64,000 nucleotides of DNA from Allantophomopsis cytisporea (Eukaryota; Ascomycota; Leotiomycetes; Phacidiales; Phacidiaceae): positions 310,001-374,000 of the forward strand of contig CP103028.1 in assembly GCA_024752435.1 (NCBI GenBank). The letters run 5' to 3'. Under the pieces are notes generated by a model, which saw only the letters and a program-made list of their open reading frames with translations, searched no databases and was not told the origin of the DNA. The position numbers and the translations under genes were made by a program. Positions 46,362-58,484 of the stretch are shown here, piece after piece; the stretch's first letter is position 1, and the number at the start of each line of letters is the position of its first letter.

Positions 46362-47170
46362 TTTAGGAAACCCTGGTGCACCTTTTTCGAGAACTATGTT
46401 TTTGAACTCCAGTGCACGATAGCTGCTCAATTCACTGTTCCATCCGGGCCTTCTGGGAATGACTTCCAGGCTCAGGCCGTCCAGGCTCTGAGGAACTACG
46501 ACAGTAAGAAGAGCCCACAGCTGAACCTCATCTGAAGAGCGGAAATAATGCGATGGGACATTTGGAAATTTGAGAAAGTCTCTCTGTATGCAATAGCATG
46601 AGAAAAGATTGAGGAGCAGCGGGAGACAATCAAAAAGCAGCAGGAAACCCTCGAATATTTGTGCTCTCCAGGGGAATTTCGCGACTCTACATACCAGCAT
46701 TATCTTTTAGACGACGGCGATTACCTTTCACATTGCTGCATGCTGTATCGAAAAGAAATGAAGAAGTTGGAGCTGTGAGGAAATGTTTTATGGACCGCAA
46801 TTCGAAAAGACCTGCTGCTGGAAGAGGAAAATAGAGAGCATGGTCCTTTACAAGGAGACTATTCGTATAGTCTCAAAGTCTTTCGACATGCTTACAAACG
46901 ATGTGTGCTACGATGTCCTATCGTACGACGATCGGAATGAGGTAGTTCACTCTACTGTCACGGGCACTATTCATAACAACTACCAGCTACCACACCATCA
47001 AATCGTCAGCGATATCCTCGATACCCAGACAATCCGCGTGCCGAGTACCTTTCCGAACAACATCTCATGCTTACGGCCGTAGAGCAATTGTCTCTAGAGT
47101 TCTCCAGGAAGTCCGACAAAGCGGGTAAAAATTCTGTTGCGCTCAGGTTTTGTTGGTCAAGCTGCGTGGT
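46362..47170 (+). pseudogene. decayed coding sequence with repeated in-frame TGA stops, unknown family
   Basis: One plus-strand frame from 46362 stays protein-like for over 180 codons: CTFFENYVFELQCTIAAQFT, then VQALRNYDSKKSPQLNL, EKIEEQRETIKKQQETLEYL, DDGDYLSHCCMLYRKEMKK and KDLLLEEENREHGPLQ. It is interrupted by four stops, all TGA, each readable as a former CGA (Arg): after NLI, after YAIA, after KKLEL and after VRRSE. Further on the frame becomes noisier and gains TAA stops. No start codon or domain is identifiable; the charged helical middle might be a coiled coil. It lies between the convergent BBE oxidase and PTH11 receptor genes. Confidence 0.55.
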
Positions 47171-47442
47171 CGAATAAAGGGATGTTGTCAATGAGAAGAC
47201 AGAAGCGTAAGAAGGCTGACAAATGGATGGAAGGAGCGCCTGTATCGAAAGGAGGTTCCACAACAGAACAAACATATTCTGTTGTAACTTCAATGTTCTA
47301 TATTCCAAAAGAAGCACCAACTTCAATTACTCGTGACGTTCGTTAACTATTATACAAAAAAGAAGATACCCAGTCAGGACGCTGTTCCATTATTCTCTGA
47401 TTCCCAATAATAAACATTGTGTATGTGAAATTAATACATGAC

Positions 47443-49284
47443 TTAGAAGTAGTTATTCGGACCCGGATTAACAAGCGCTTGTCTGGATGGGTTAGACTCT
47501 TGTGACAAAGAACCGCTGGAAGAATATACTTCATTCGTGCGATATTCAGGAGCACTTTTCTCCGTCTTCATCCTCTCCAGATCAGATTCGTGTTCGGACA
47601 AAGGTCTTGTCGCATAGTAGACCACGGTATTATTTCGCAGCTCGTATTCTTCTCGATAGTTCTGTTCGACTATTTCCTCGGGCATCGTGATGAAATCTGC
47701 TACTGGCCGTGAAGGAGTCCTGTTTTTTGTCCGGAAGGAAGGAGTCTTCAGTGCTGCGTTATTACTGGTGTAGTAGTAATGGTTGTTGTTCGAGCTGGAA
47801 TGGAACACTGATGGGAAGAATCGTGTAGCTAATGCGCGGAGGGCGGGAAGACAGGCGCAGATTATTGAGACATTAAGTTCGATTATACTCCATGTGGATG
47901 CTGGAATATCGTCCCCTATGTTCCTCGATCAGCGTCTGGTTTATGATATGTGGTTTATTTGGTGAGTCTTACAAGTTGTGTCCTTGGAGTCATCGAATGC
48001 AACGATATACTTCAAGCGAAGGCAGCTGGTTGCAAGTGCACTAGTTTTTATTAGTCAACGCACCCGACAAAACAGTTGTTTCAACTTACAAAAGTCCAAC
48101 ACTGAACATAACCATGACATTGATCCTCTTCCGCACGCTGACTTGGAGGCTTATAAGTTCTGGAATGGGGAGGAGAAGAATTAGGATGTCCTGAAACACA
48201 CTGACTCCAGCACTTGCATAGACAGCAGCTTGAGTATTGACACATTTGTAATCGAGGGTGCGGTCCCAGAAGCCTCTGGCTGGAGAGCATTGAAACGCCA
48301 ACACCAATGTAAACGCAATAGCGTACATGGCGATAAAGCCGATTAAGACCCTAACAGAGATCAAAAACCATCTGCTGACAAAAATGCGATTGTAAAACAA
48401 CAATATTGAAATCTTTGTCACACTCAGTGTGACTATGTATAACATTTCGCATAACCAAAAGTACTTCGGAATTATTAGCATGTATGGCCATAGCAATATC
48501 CGATAATCTTACTTGGAGAACGCTTCTCAACGCGGCTGGAAGAATATTCCATGCGTGTCTGCCAAACCCCTTATTCACATCTATACGATAATCAGTCTCC
48601 TATTCGATAGCCTCCAAATCACTTGACTCACTTATTATTTCAAGCACAGACATTGCGAGTAGCAAACACTAGAATATATAAGCAGCTGGAAGCCCTCATC
48701 AAGAGGTATCTGCTTACGGCTGCAAGTAATATAACGTAGTCGTCCCAGCCAACATATTTAGCAATGAAACATCTCGAAAATAGTCGTAGGAAGACGATTG
48801 GTATTGTGACGATGATGAGTATCATGCTGATAAGCTTTAAATCTCGGCCTCGAAATGGAATTGGATAGCCTTGGCAAAGGCCTATTTCCAACCTCGCAAG
48901 CTCTGTGAAGAAAGATGTTTAGCTCATACCCTGATTTATCGCGAAGTAGACGCACCTTCTTGTTGTTCGAAAGTACACAATTTCTGAACACATCCTGCGA
49001 GAGTTGCTTGTAATGGAATATTCGTGCACAAACATGGCAGGTCTGAATCGTCACACGTCGAATCCGCAAAACCATCGGTGATGCATTGGAACTGAAAACC
49101 GTCAGTATATCTCCAGACTCTTGAGAAAAAGACCACTTACTCCACACGCGGGCACTGATAATCCATCGGGAAACAGAGTAGAATTGGACGTAGTGACATT
49201 GCCAGACAGTGAGGTCTCACGAATTTCTATACCATGGGCGAGTCCGAAACCGCACGCTGCAATCATTAAAGATATAGGACGCAT
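47443..49284 (-). CDS. CFEM-domain PTH11-like G-protein-coupled receptor
   Basis: Eight exons, 49141..49284, 48956..49091, 48718..48902, 48632..48668, 48513..48580, 48090..48463, 47973..48040 and 47443..47915, with seven introns of 49-57 bp, sum to exactly 495 codons (494 residues). A signal peptide (MRPISLMIAACGFGLAHG) precedes a CFEM domain whose eight cysteines can be counted: VPACGFQC, DSTCDD, PCLC, AGCVQKLC and LCQGYP. Seven membrane spans follow, with the PTH11/rhodopsin-fold wording FIAKYVGWDDYVILLAA, VTKISILLFYNRIF, FQCSPARGFWD and TWSIIELNVSIICACLPALR, then a 110-residue Ser/Tyr-rich cytoplasmic tail. Such receptors sense surface or host cues; PTH11 of Magnaporthe controls appressorium formation. 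Ligand unknown. The many tiny exons hide this gene from simple ORF reading. Confidence 0.9.
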
Positions 49285-52200
49285 GCTGTTGGTCAATGTT
49301 TTTTTTATCAATGAAATTCTGAAAGGAAGCAGTTCCCCAGCAGGCCAAAAAACACATCCTGCACGGGGATGGTAAGGTTTATCATCTTAACGACTGAGCT
49401 AGTAGCTTAAAGTAGGGACCAACGTTCTTCTGATTTTGGGAGGCCAAAAACTGGGGAGCTTTCGATATCTCCATGTCCCTGCAACCAATACTCGATGGTG
49501 CAGATTTTAAGCTTGTCAATCACGCCTCTTCCTACACGCTTGAAGAACGCTACTCAGCATTTTCTCGCGATGATCAGTAAGAAGCTTTTCCATTGGTGAC
49601 TTACCTTGAGACAGTGGAACTCACACTGGAGCACATCAAGTTGGAACATGCTTATTGAAGGATTTAACGTTACAACGATGAGGCAATTCAAGTATCGGTA
49701 CTTGCGAGTGCCACGAGGCATACTTCCGCACTTACCTGTGTGATATTGCGCCACACAGTCATTTGACAAGTGGTTTATGGTTCAGAACGAGTTCTAGGTG
49801 TCTGGAATGAAATTCGAGGATGCGTTAGACGCTGTGTAGAGACCTTCAATTGTGAATAACTGTTGGTGTCTAGACACATACGGTTAATTCGGAATAGTAA
49901 ACTGGAAATAGAACAATGTGCCTCGCACGTAGGAAGTTTAAAGGATCGAGAAATCAGCCGCAGGATCTGAGCATAGACCTTAGAGCGATCAACGCCAAGT
50001 GCAAATCTGACCCGGTCCGTTTTAGCGGGTAAGAAGCCAGAACTTCAACACGCTAGAAGGTCCTAGGAAACTTCCTTGACCCTTACATCTACCAGGAGAT
50101 GATACCAAGGAGGATGAAGAGAAATACTTCAGTCTTCGTCTCTCGTACCTCCAAGTTAGGGATCCTCGTTTCAGCCATGACTGAACAGCAAACAGATGCA
50201 GGGAACACCCAACTGCCTGTTCTTTATGCCCAAACATCAAGATACTACACCATGAAGAGGTCGTAGATGTGCCTTATTCAGGAGTTCGCGGGGATGTTGT
50301 GGGATTTCGCTATGCCGAATATTAGGCTCAAGACGGCGAAGAACACACCCAGTTTCAATAGAGGATCAGATGAAGAATACTATGAAGGAGTTGGTACACC
50401 AGAAATGTACCTTGATCCCATACAAATATGGGCATCGAGTCATGCTGCTGCTTGTGAATTCCAGTAGCAACCGAGGTAGAACTCCAGATCTGCGTGCGAA
50501 CTAATCATTAAGCAACCATCTGCCTGCCAACTGAAGGATTATCGAGCATAAAGGATTAAATTCCGCAACACCCGTACACGAATGTGGATGAAACTCACGT
50601 AATAGTTATCGCGCTCGAGGATGAGTTGCGTACTCAGCATCCCCTCTGCAGATCGATATACTGTGAGAAGAACAGCCACGGCTGTGGTCAACCCTGATGG
50701 GTTGCCATCGCCCTCCAGGCCCCGTGGTGGGTGCTATCATCCGAAATAATTCGAAACTTGCCATCACAAACTTCCTCGTGACAAAGTGGTAGGTAATGAT
50801 GGAAAAAGGGTAATAATCAGAAGATCTGAAGTGAGTATCAAGAGCATTGTTGTCGCTGTTCCTCTTCATGCAGATAAATGATGAATTATGCGATAACGCT
50901 CGATAATATTGCGAAGGATCTTCGTGATACCTAAGTTATTAGGCTGTGTATTTGTGCATTTTTGCACAATTGTGGTTCTGACGACATACATGAGCAATGA
51001 ACTTCACTTTGATGACAACTCCGGTGTACTCCGTACCGAGACGAAAGATCTGATGGTTTTACCAACCAATGCCCACCGTAATTTGATAATCAATCTAAGA
51101 CGCAGTATTGTGGTCAATACTCATGCTGCTTCCGGAGATGCTCGTGATACATATGTTGGTATCGAATACAAATCATCTCGATGTATTTTATTATTTAAGA
51201 TAATAAACTAGAAATTAAAATCTTTTCCTGCCCTATTAGCTCATTCGACATATCGAAAGGCCATCGAATCTGAAAAATAGTGAGGCATATTCAAGATCAT
51301 ACATTATCTACTTGTTATTATCGGCTGACATTTCATGACTTCAATATGGATTGGGAGCTTCTCTATCCTCAAGTTACTAGACCGAATTCTAATTCCTCAT
51401 AGAAAGGATCTGCAAGTCAAAACAATTCGACTTAAGTAGATTGCAAAAGTATGTACATAAAATGTTTCAGCAAATCAAAGATTAGGTTAAACAAAGTCTT
51501 CGGGAATGAGACGAGATATGTTAAATTCTAGACAACTAATAATATATCTAACTCATGGATACACATCGTTGATTCAAAAGTTGAGGAGAACGATAAGACA
51601 GCCAAGCGTGGCAATGTGACCGAGCATGGAAGTACCGGAACCTAACAGCTTTCATCCAACGAGCTTTGTTCATGTTTCGTCTTTGTATTTGAACAATGAT
51701 AGAAATACGGTCCACAATGACAGCATTGGAAGAAACGTGCTCTTCAAGGCTGTTCAAAAGACCGATAAACTGAGCTCACGCCAAGACAGACAGTAGAGTT
51801 TGTATTCAAAATGAAAATTGACAAACACTCCAACAACGGAACATTCGAAGTAAAAGCAGAGCATATTCAAATAACAATAAAAGTTTGACCCAATCTTCAT
51901 GCACCCCAACCTCATAGAGTAAAGAGAAAAGGTGTTTGGTAATGAGAGGGTCGGTATTCGATCTTGGCACGAAGAATAATCCTTCAACAGATGAGCATGG
52001 GAAGAGCTCTAATGCTGTACACACTAATGCCTTTTTATTTGTTTCAATGGGACACCTCAATTTTTACTTACCGTCCAAGAACATCAGAGTTGATGAATAG
52101 GTAGCCTGCTATCAAAAGATCCAATAGGTGGGCATTTGTGGGCATTTGTGAAAGTAACCATGTGAACAAAGTCAGGGCCGTAATATCCGACAGTTTGATT

Positions 52201-52605
52201 CAGGAAGTGGCATCAAAGCTGATATCCAGTGGTCTTCAGCTCAGGTAGTGTTGCGATGTACGTGCTGGATTTCGATTTGTTTGCGTATTGGTCGCTCGAT
52301 GTGAAAAGTTTGATCAAAAGTCTTCCAGGAACCAATTCGAAGTTTGGCCTTGTGAAATTCCGTCTTTCTCAGTTGGCTCTCGTCCCACTTCCAATCACGT
52401 TCCACTCCAGTCGAGCCTTCGAGTTCGTATCCGTTATATCATTATCGATATCTTCTAGTGTTAGTGCTTCACAGTCACAATCACAGTCACCAAAGCACAT
52501 TGGATTGTGAAATTTGTTTTGCTCCTCGCTCTGTTGTTCATTCCATAAGATACACAGATGCAAGCCAGCGAATCCCAAGCAAAGAAAATCTCCTCATAAA
52601 CACGC
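49285..52605. other. 3.3-kb intergenic region with decayed coding-like DNA
   Basis: Upstream of the PTH11 receptor (minus) and downstream of the uL2 gene (minus). Only the remnant annotated at 49440..50780 shows coding character; the rest is AT-rich and featureless apart from a short CACAGT/CACAAT repeat near 52468..52490. Confidence 0.45.
49440..50780 (+). pseudogene. scattered remnants of one or more decayed genes, unknown family
   Basis: Protein-like plus-strand segments appear in changing frames, broken by stops: NWGAFDISMSLQPILDGADF near 49448; then 50095..50345, with KYFSLRLSYLQVRDPRFSHD and HHEEVVDVPYSGVRGDVVGF, interrupted by a TGA and a TAG; then near 50560..50690, HPYTNVDETHVIVIALEDEL. 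None can be spliced into a working model. I do not recognise a family. The spread of over 1 kb and consistent strand suggest one dead gene, but this is a weak inference. Confidence 0.3.
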
Positions 52606-53589
52606 TTAATCCTTGACCTTCTGGGTACCACGGAGAAGACCAGTTCTTCTGGCGGCAATGAGACCGGCCTTTTGACCTTGTGCGGCGTAGCGGGAAATGG
52701 TAGAGGCCTTTCCGATATGCTGGTGGTTACCACCTCCGTGGGGATGGTCGACTGGGTTCATGGCAACACCACGAGTCTTTGGCCAGCTGTTGCGCTTGAC
52801 GGCGAACTTATGCTTAGCACGGGACGCCTCTGTGATATTTGTTAGTTTTCTGTCCTTCTATCGATTTCAATCCGGGAAATACGCACTCAAGAGAGGCTTG
52901 TCTGTACGTCCACCACCGGCAACGATACCGATCATTCCACGGGCACTGCTCTTGATGACCTTCTTGGCACCGGATGGGAGCTTGACACGGGTCTTGCCCT
53001 CATCTGGGTTGTGTCCGATGACGGTAACGTAGTTTCCGGAGGTACGACCGAGAGATCCACGGTCACCGACCTTCTCCTCGACGTTGGAGATGACGGTACC
53101 TTCTGGGACGGATCCGAGAGGAAGGACGTTTCCGACGGTCAAGGCAGCGTTCTTTCCGGCGTAGATGAATTGACCGGTGTACATGCCCTCGTTGGCGATG
53201 AAAGTCTCAGTGTGGAGCTTGAAGCGGCTGCAAAATCCGTAAGCCTATTGTAACCAATTCCATCTGTCCCATCCAAATGCTTACTATGGGTCTCTGAAGA
53301 CAACCTTGGCGAGAGGAGCACCACGTCCTGGGTCGTGGATGATGTCCTTTACGACACCACGGACGTAACCGTGTCTCTCGGCATAGTCGAGGGTTCTGAA
53401 CTGGGCTGGGGCCTTGTTCAAACGGGTGTTGGCCGCTATAGGAAGAAGATTGGTTAGTTATTGATTCTTTTGATGTCGTTGCGATTTCGATGCGCCGATG
53501 CGCAGAGGATTCGAATCGTTCGTTCGCGACGGTGACTTACTGAAGATCGAGCCGCGACCCTTTCTCTGGTTTCTGATGACTCTTCCCAT
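52606..53589 (-). CDS. rpl2: 60S ribosomal protein uL2 (L2; human RPL8 homologue)
   Basis: Four exons, 53541..53589, 53285..53435, 52887..53227 and 52606..52829, with introns of 105, 57 and 57 bp, encode 254 residues, the standard eukaryotic length. It reads MGRVIRNQRKGRGSIF, then TANTRLNKAPAQFRTLDYAE, GYVRGVVKDIIHDPGRGAPL, and the signature MNPVDHPHGGGNHQHIGK, whose second His region supports the peptidyl-transferase centre. uL2 joins the subunits and is among the most conserved ribosomal proteins. The first exon is tiny (16 codons plus one base), a common arrangement in fungal ribosomal-protein genes. Confidence 0.98.
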
Positions 53590-54002
53590 TTTGTATCACC
53601 CTGAGAAGATGAGATGAGATGAGGTTGCCGTAATCGAGTCGTCGTCGACTGTACAATCTCCAAGCGTAGCTGGGTTTGTCGCTCGCGAATTTCTAGGGCT
53701 AGCAATTTTCCGTGCCCTGTGTTGGCGCTTCCCGACTAGGCACGCTTATGTAAGCTCGCCCCTCAAGCAGCACCAGCCACAGCCTTGTGTTTAGCGAAAG
53801 CCACGCCTTGCACCTCACAACAACTCATGTGGAGGCCGATTATACACCTAAGACCCAGGAAAGTGATGATGATCAACGAAACTCATATCATAGCAAGGCT
53901 TCATGCCTCATCACTTTAGATTGATACAGACTTGACCATGGGCCTGGTTGTTGCTTTCCCCTCATGGTCACTATCCTGTCAGACATTCTCACCTACAATG
54001 GT
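53590..54002. other. promoter region of the uL2 gene
   Basis: Promoter and leader of the ribosomal-protein gene; no separate gene seen. Confidence 0.5.
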
Positions 54003-54431
54003 CTAATCATGTACATGGTCGTTGGTCAACAAGTACTGATACCGTGTAAGTACATCACTGCATTCATCACAGTCTTCTTGGTCATTATCTTTGGGTTTTG
54101 ATGTAGCCAGCATTTCTTCCACGTTTCTTTGGGTGAGACGTGCAACATCAGAGCCCGGCCTAAAGCTTAAGCTACGCTGGGTAATGAGAGTCAAATTCTT
54201 GACTCTACGAGGCGTGCACAATGATACTGCAGCTCCAATGTTTTCCTTTGCAATCCAAGTTCCGTTTCCTTTCCAATCAAAATCTCTATATAAGTGATCG
54301 ATAACACTTGGTTTTGTGTTCGTTTCTTTGTGTGCACGGGAACAGTCGGTGAGCCTAAGGACCTGCGTCTCCCGCACCCAATACATAGGAATCAGCTCTT
54401 GTGAGTACTGCCTCAAGCTTTTTCTTCTCAT
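54003..54431 (-). CDS. hypothetical protein, 142 residues, possibly incomplete
   Basis: An uninterrupted frame with protein-like composition: RETQVLRLTDCSRAHKETNT, RDFDWKGNGTWIAKENIG, then LTLITQRSLSFRPGSDVARL and an acidic Cys-containing end (DNDQEDCDECSDVL). No signal peptide, membrane span or known domain. A possible splice acceptor lies just upstream of the ATG (TTATTTTCAG), so this could be the last exon of a longer gene, but no upstream exon is convincing. Confidence 0.38.
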   Translation of the reverse strand: MRRKSLRQYSQELIPMYWVRETQVLRLTDCSRAHKETNTKPSVIDHLYRDFDWKGNGTWIAKENIGAAVSLCTPRRVKNLTLITQRSLSFRPGSDVARLTQRNVEEMLATSKPKDNDQEDCDECSDVLTRYQYLLTNDHVHD

Positions 54432-55261
54432 ATCAACCTATCAATGTCTGAAAATAATCTATTTGTTTCTTCATACCATTTCATCTTCTATCGGTGGATG
54501 TCGGCTGTGTTGCTAGCTGGTACAGAGCATAACATATATCAAGAGTTGAATATGTTACACTTGTTGTCATACATGCATCGGAACAACACGATTGTCCAAA
54601 ACATGAATTGACGGGGCCTGGGTGTTGATGAAGTGCTCGGATGGGGGACATTTTATTTCAATTTTGCGACCGAGCGAGGAACCCTGAGCCGAGAGTCTGA
54701 ACCGCGAATGACCACAAATCACAGGATATCAAGCGGCAATACCGAGTAACGCCAACGAAATGTCTCTTCATACATGTCTCTATAGAATCTCCAAGACTAC
54801 GATGCGCTCTATACCCTCTCTACGATTTCCTCTTCATCTGTCCCACGAGGACTAACGGATGGTCCACGAGAGGGTGTTGTTTTCCAGCAATCTTGCCAAC
54901 AGAAGTGACGACTTTTGGAGGCGGCTACAGAATGATACCCAAGATTGGCAGTCGCTGTGGATACACTGTGTCCCGATTGAGGATTGCTGAGAAAACCTTC
55001 GTGTTTGTCGAGCGCGTATATGTATGGAGGTAGCTTGGTCGATTGAATGAAAATGTTACAACTTTGCTCTTGATACATATATGCACAGCATATCAATGTG
55101 AAATCCGTATCTGTACGAATGCAGCTAGTCCGCAAACCCCAGCCATTAATTGATCCAGTCGCGCTTGTCGGCCTTGGGCACCGCGCTACATCACTTCACT
55201 CGTGAACTTCTGACGTCCTGCTTCCAACACAGCAACTTTATTACAACTCAACAACGCAACA
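54432..55261. other. intergenic, promoter side of the WHIM-type gene
   Basis: Contains a 108-codon minus-strand frame (54809..55135) of uncertain status, not called. Otherwise promoter DNA. Confidence 0.4.
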
Positions 55262-57389
55262 ATGATGTCGGATGATTCCTCAGATCTTTCATCTGTCCCC
55301 TCGGATGATGAGAGCGAACTTCAACTCACAAAAAAGAATGGAATTCTTAAGTTCTTTACCAAAGCTGTTCCAGCGCCCTCCGCGCCCAAGTTGGAAGAGT
55401 CTCCACCACCACGAAAGAGATCACCATCACCACCTCACGAATACGTGTTAGCAGATAATCCCGACATTGCTGTGAGTCAAACTGGTGGAAATCGCGTCCA
55501 CAATTCCCATTGCGCGTCGATTTCGCGTTCTGAGCACGGCTAACGGGCGTCGCATAGTTTATCGTTATGTTCCGCTCGCGCTTCACTGAAGCATTCCCCA
55601 AATCCCTCGCGAACTTTGGACCCCAAGAGATCGAACGCGGCGTTGTCGATTCGGTGCCTGGCGAACATGTTGAAAGTCTGCTTTGTGCGCTGTTGGGGCT
55701 GTTACTCAATCGCAAGCAGGATGTTAAGTACGTACTTGCGCTGTGACCGCTCTCACAACCCTACATGACGAGCACATGTCTTTTTACGAAGAATGTTGGC
55801 TAATCACATACGGCAGACGTGGACATTACAATCGTGCATTGGAGGAGGCTGTTCAGACACACAAGTTACAATGGGCTAAGGACTGGGAGGATAAAAATCC
55901 ACTTTCTGGTGGCGCAACGTTCACGTCGATGACTCCCACTCAACGAGTACGCCCCGGAAAACTACACTTGAGAAACAGATGCTGACTCTTTCAATTAGCT
56001 GACGCTACTCAAAACTCTTATTCTGTGGTCCCTCTCCTCTTCGGATGTGATAAAGGGGATGATCAACCAATCATACAAAGGTAACCGACACGAAGACGAT
56101 CTCAACCAACCATTATCGGTACAGCCATGGGGATCGGATAGTGAGAAGCGGAGATACTTTCTTATTGAAGGATTGGACGATACACATTTCAGAGTATACC
56201 GTGAAAGCAACTACACAGGCATGAAGAGAACATGGTGGAGTGTGGCCGGCGAGATCGATGAACTGAGAGCTTTAGCAGAGAAGCTGCAGAAGGAAGATGG
56301 AGGTCAGAAGGCTAGAGTGCTTAGTACAAAGATCAACCAGGCTATTCCAAGATTTGAGGCGACGGAAGACGTAAGTTTGGCTTGCAGGAGTTTGGAATCT
56401 GGAATTCGGAGTTTGAAATTTGGCTAACTCTCCAATAGAAGCGCAGACGTCGCGAATATAGACAAGTCCGAAAGCAGCAATTCAAGCGCCCAGAACCTTA
56501 CTTCGGCTCGATGTACGAGGGAAGAACGAGAGGCAAGCGGATGAAGTACACCTTTTCCGATGATGAAGACGATGAAGGCTACTCCGATTCGACGACTCGC
56601 CGCTCAACGAGAAATACTGGTAGTAATACTCCTGCTGAGCCTTCGGGACCTACAGTCACGCTGAGTGGCCGTCAAGTAAAATCACGTACTGGCGGACTGT
56701 ATGGCGAGAGCATGCTTAGTGGCACCCAGACACCTGCAACAACTGGTACAGGGGGCTACGAAGCTGAGGACGACGGTGAGGATGAGGACGAGGATATTGT
56801 GGACCATCGGTCGCGTCGTGCAGCACCTTCTACTACCAATGGAAAGGGCCGAGGTGGACACCATATCGAAGGCTACAATTCTGTGGATGAAATGGATGAT
56901 GAGGATGAGGCAAGTGAGCAAGACTATGGAGATGATGATGAAGAGGAAGAAGCCGTGATTGAGAGCGATGTGGACGATCAAGATATCAGTGAAGATGACG
57001 TCGATATGGATGCAGATGACAAAGAGGTTGCTGAATCCGGAAAGAAACAATTGGTCGTCAAACTCAAGGTGAAGACTCCTTCACCTGATGCGGTCCGGAC
57101 AGTCAAGCTCGACTTAGACTCGGAAAAGAACGGCAATGAATTGAACGGCTCTGCTGCATCACCTGTTACCGACAAGTTGAAGCCTTCGATCACAGCAAAC
57201 ACATCCTCTGCAGAAGCCTCAGTCACCAGCTCAGAGGCTGTCGCTCAGTCACAAGCAGACGATGTCAAGACCGAGGCACGTCAACTTGAACCTTCCACAA
57301 TAATTGCAACCACCACTCTTTCGCCAACACTCGAGCCCAAAAAGTCTGATCCAGCTCACGCTGTCTCTCCTCTTCCAATTGATGTTTGA
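55262..57389 (+). CDS. DDT/WHIM-type chromatin-remodelling accessory protein
   Basis: Five exons, 55262..55471, 55558..55727, 55817..55946, 55999..56370 and 56439..57389, with introns of 86, 89, 52 and 68 bp, encode 610 residues. After an acidic Ser-rich start (MMSDDSSDLSSVPSDDESEL) comes an all-helical DDT-like region (FRSRFTEAFPKSLANFG, VESLLCALLGLLLNRKQDVK), then WHIM1-like LTLLKTLILWSLSSSDVI and a WHIM2/3-like stretch (EKRRYFLIEGLDDTHFRVYR). The C-terminal half is disordered, with long Asp/Glu runs (about 420-500). These modules occur in ISWI partner subunits such as RSF1, CECR2 and ACF1, where they bind the ATPase and linker DNA. Nuclear role is inferred; the exact orthologue is not assigned. 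An alternative start is the next codon (MM). Confidence 0.75.
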
Positions 57390-57789
57390 GGATGTGTAGG
57401 CAGATAAGCTCCTCACATAATGTTTGAATTTCGAATGGCGTCATTATACTCGGGCTGATTTGGCAAGATCGGCGGCAACACTTAGCTTTGTACTTTTATG
57501 AGATGTTGGTACACAGGAGTTACCAAAATTATGAATGAGATGAGGTGGAAGATTAGACAGCAAGGACTTTACAATATTTCAATAAGAACTATTGCCACTA
57601 CATCACCTCCATTCTTAAACACAGTGTCATAACGCCGTTCATGTATGCAACCCAAAGCGCCCATATGCTCCATGACCCAAACCCGCACATTGAATATCAA
57701 CCGCTCAGTCGCCAGCAGCAAAGCTCTGGTGCTTGAAATACTATCGCCGTCCATCATATCAGCTTCTAATCTAAAACTTGACCATCACT
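57390..57789. other. intergenic between convergent genes
   Basis: 3' flanks of two convergent genes. Nothing else seen. Confidence 0.5.
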
Positions 57790-58484
57790 TCACATATCCC
57801 ACCACCCTCGTCGCACGTACTCTCGCCAATACACCTTCAAGAAAGAAGCACTCACATCAGCCGCCTTTCCAGCCAATTGACTATCTCTCATCTTAGCCTT
57901 GACATTGGGAATTGTCCAGTTGTTGACATCCCACCACCATCTGCGTACCCGAGCTCCCACCGTTGACCCAGAGTATACGGCCGTCGCGTTCCAATGGCGC
58001 CAGCCCATCAGAGCGAGTTGCCAGATGGTTCCCTGGAGGAGAGGGAGGACGACCTATGCCAGCAAGCATCAGTAATTGTACAACCTTGAGATATGTAAAC
58101 TGATAAGCAATGACGTGAACGACATACCTGGTCACGGATGGTGATGAATGCAATACGTCCGTTGCTCTTCGCATCCTTGATGCTCGCCAGATAACTCTGC
58201 TCGAATCGAAGATCGGGGAGTGGTGGTAGGGTGTGCTTGCGGGGTATAGATCGGATCACGCTGTATGGAATATCCTCCTCCTCCTCCTCGTCATCTTCGT
58301 CGATCTCCTCGTACAGATCGGAATCTACACTGTGCCCATCTTCTGCTGATTCTGGACGGACCTTGACGGGTTCCGAAGCAGAAGCTGCAGTTGATGGGTT
58401 TATATCGTGAGTTACGGAGGGAGCGGTGTTGATGGACGCCGTCTGAATGGTCTCTGCCACTTGAAGGGGAATAGAGGACTCCAT
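57790..58484 (-). CDS. DUF1770 family protein
   Basis: Exons 58128..58484 and 57790..58053 with a 74-bp intron encode 206 residues. The acidic first half (residues 60-75 nearly all Asp/Glu) is followed by the conserved core: TLPPLPDLRFEQSYLASIKD, then across the splice IRDQVVLPLLQGTIWQLALM, GWRHWN and GARVRRWWWDVNNW. This wording matches the fungal DUF1770 family, whose function is unknown; the hydrophobic QGTIWQLALMGWRHW segment might associate with a membrane. The call rests on memory of the family, so a profile search should confirm it. Confidence 0.75.

Noticed and set aside
39945..49284. Secondary-metabolite cluster (dioxygenase, FAD oxidase, receptor)
   Set aside because: No backbone synthase, transporter or pathway regulator is present, and the genes are separated by large gaps and pseudogenes.
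54809..55135. 108-codon minus-strand frame ending in TDEEEIVERV
   Set aside because: The end is partly protein-like but the frame lies in the promoter of the WHIM-type gene and has no recognisable domain; left undecided.
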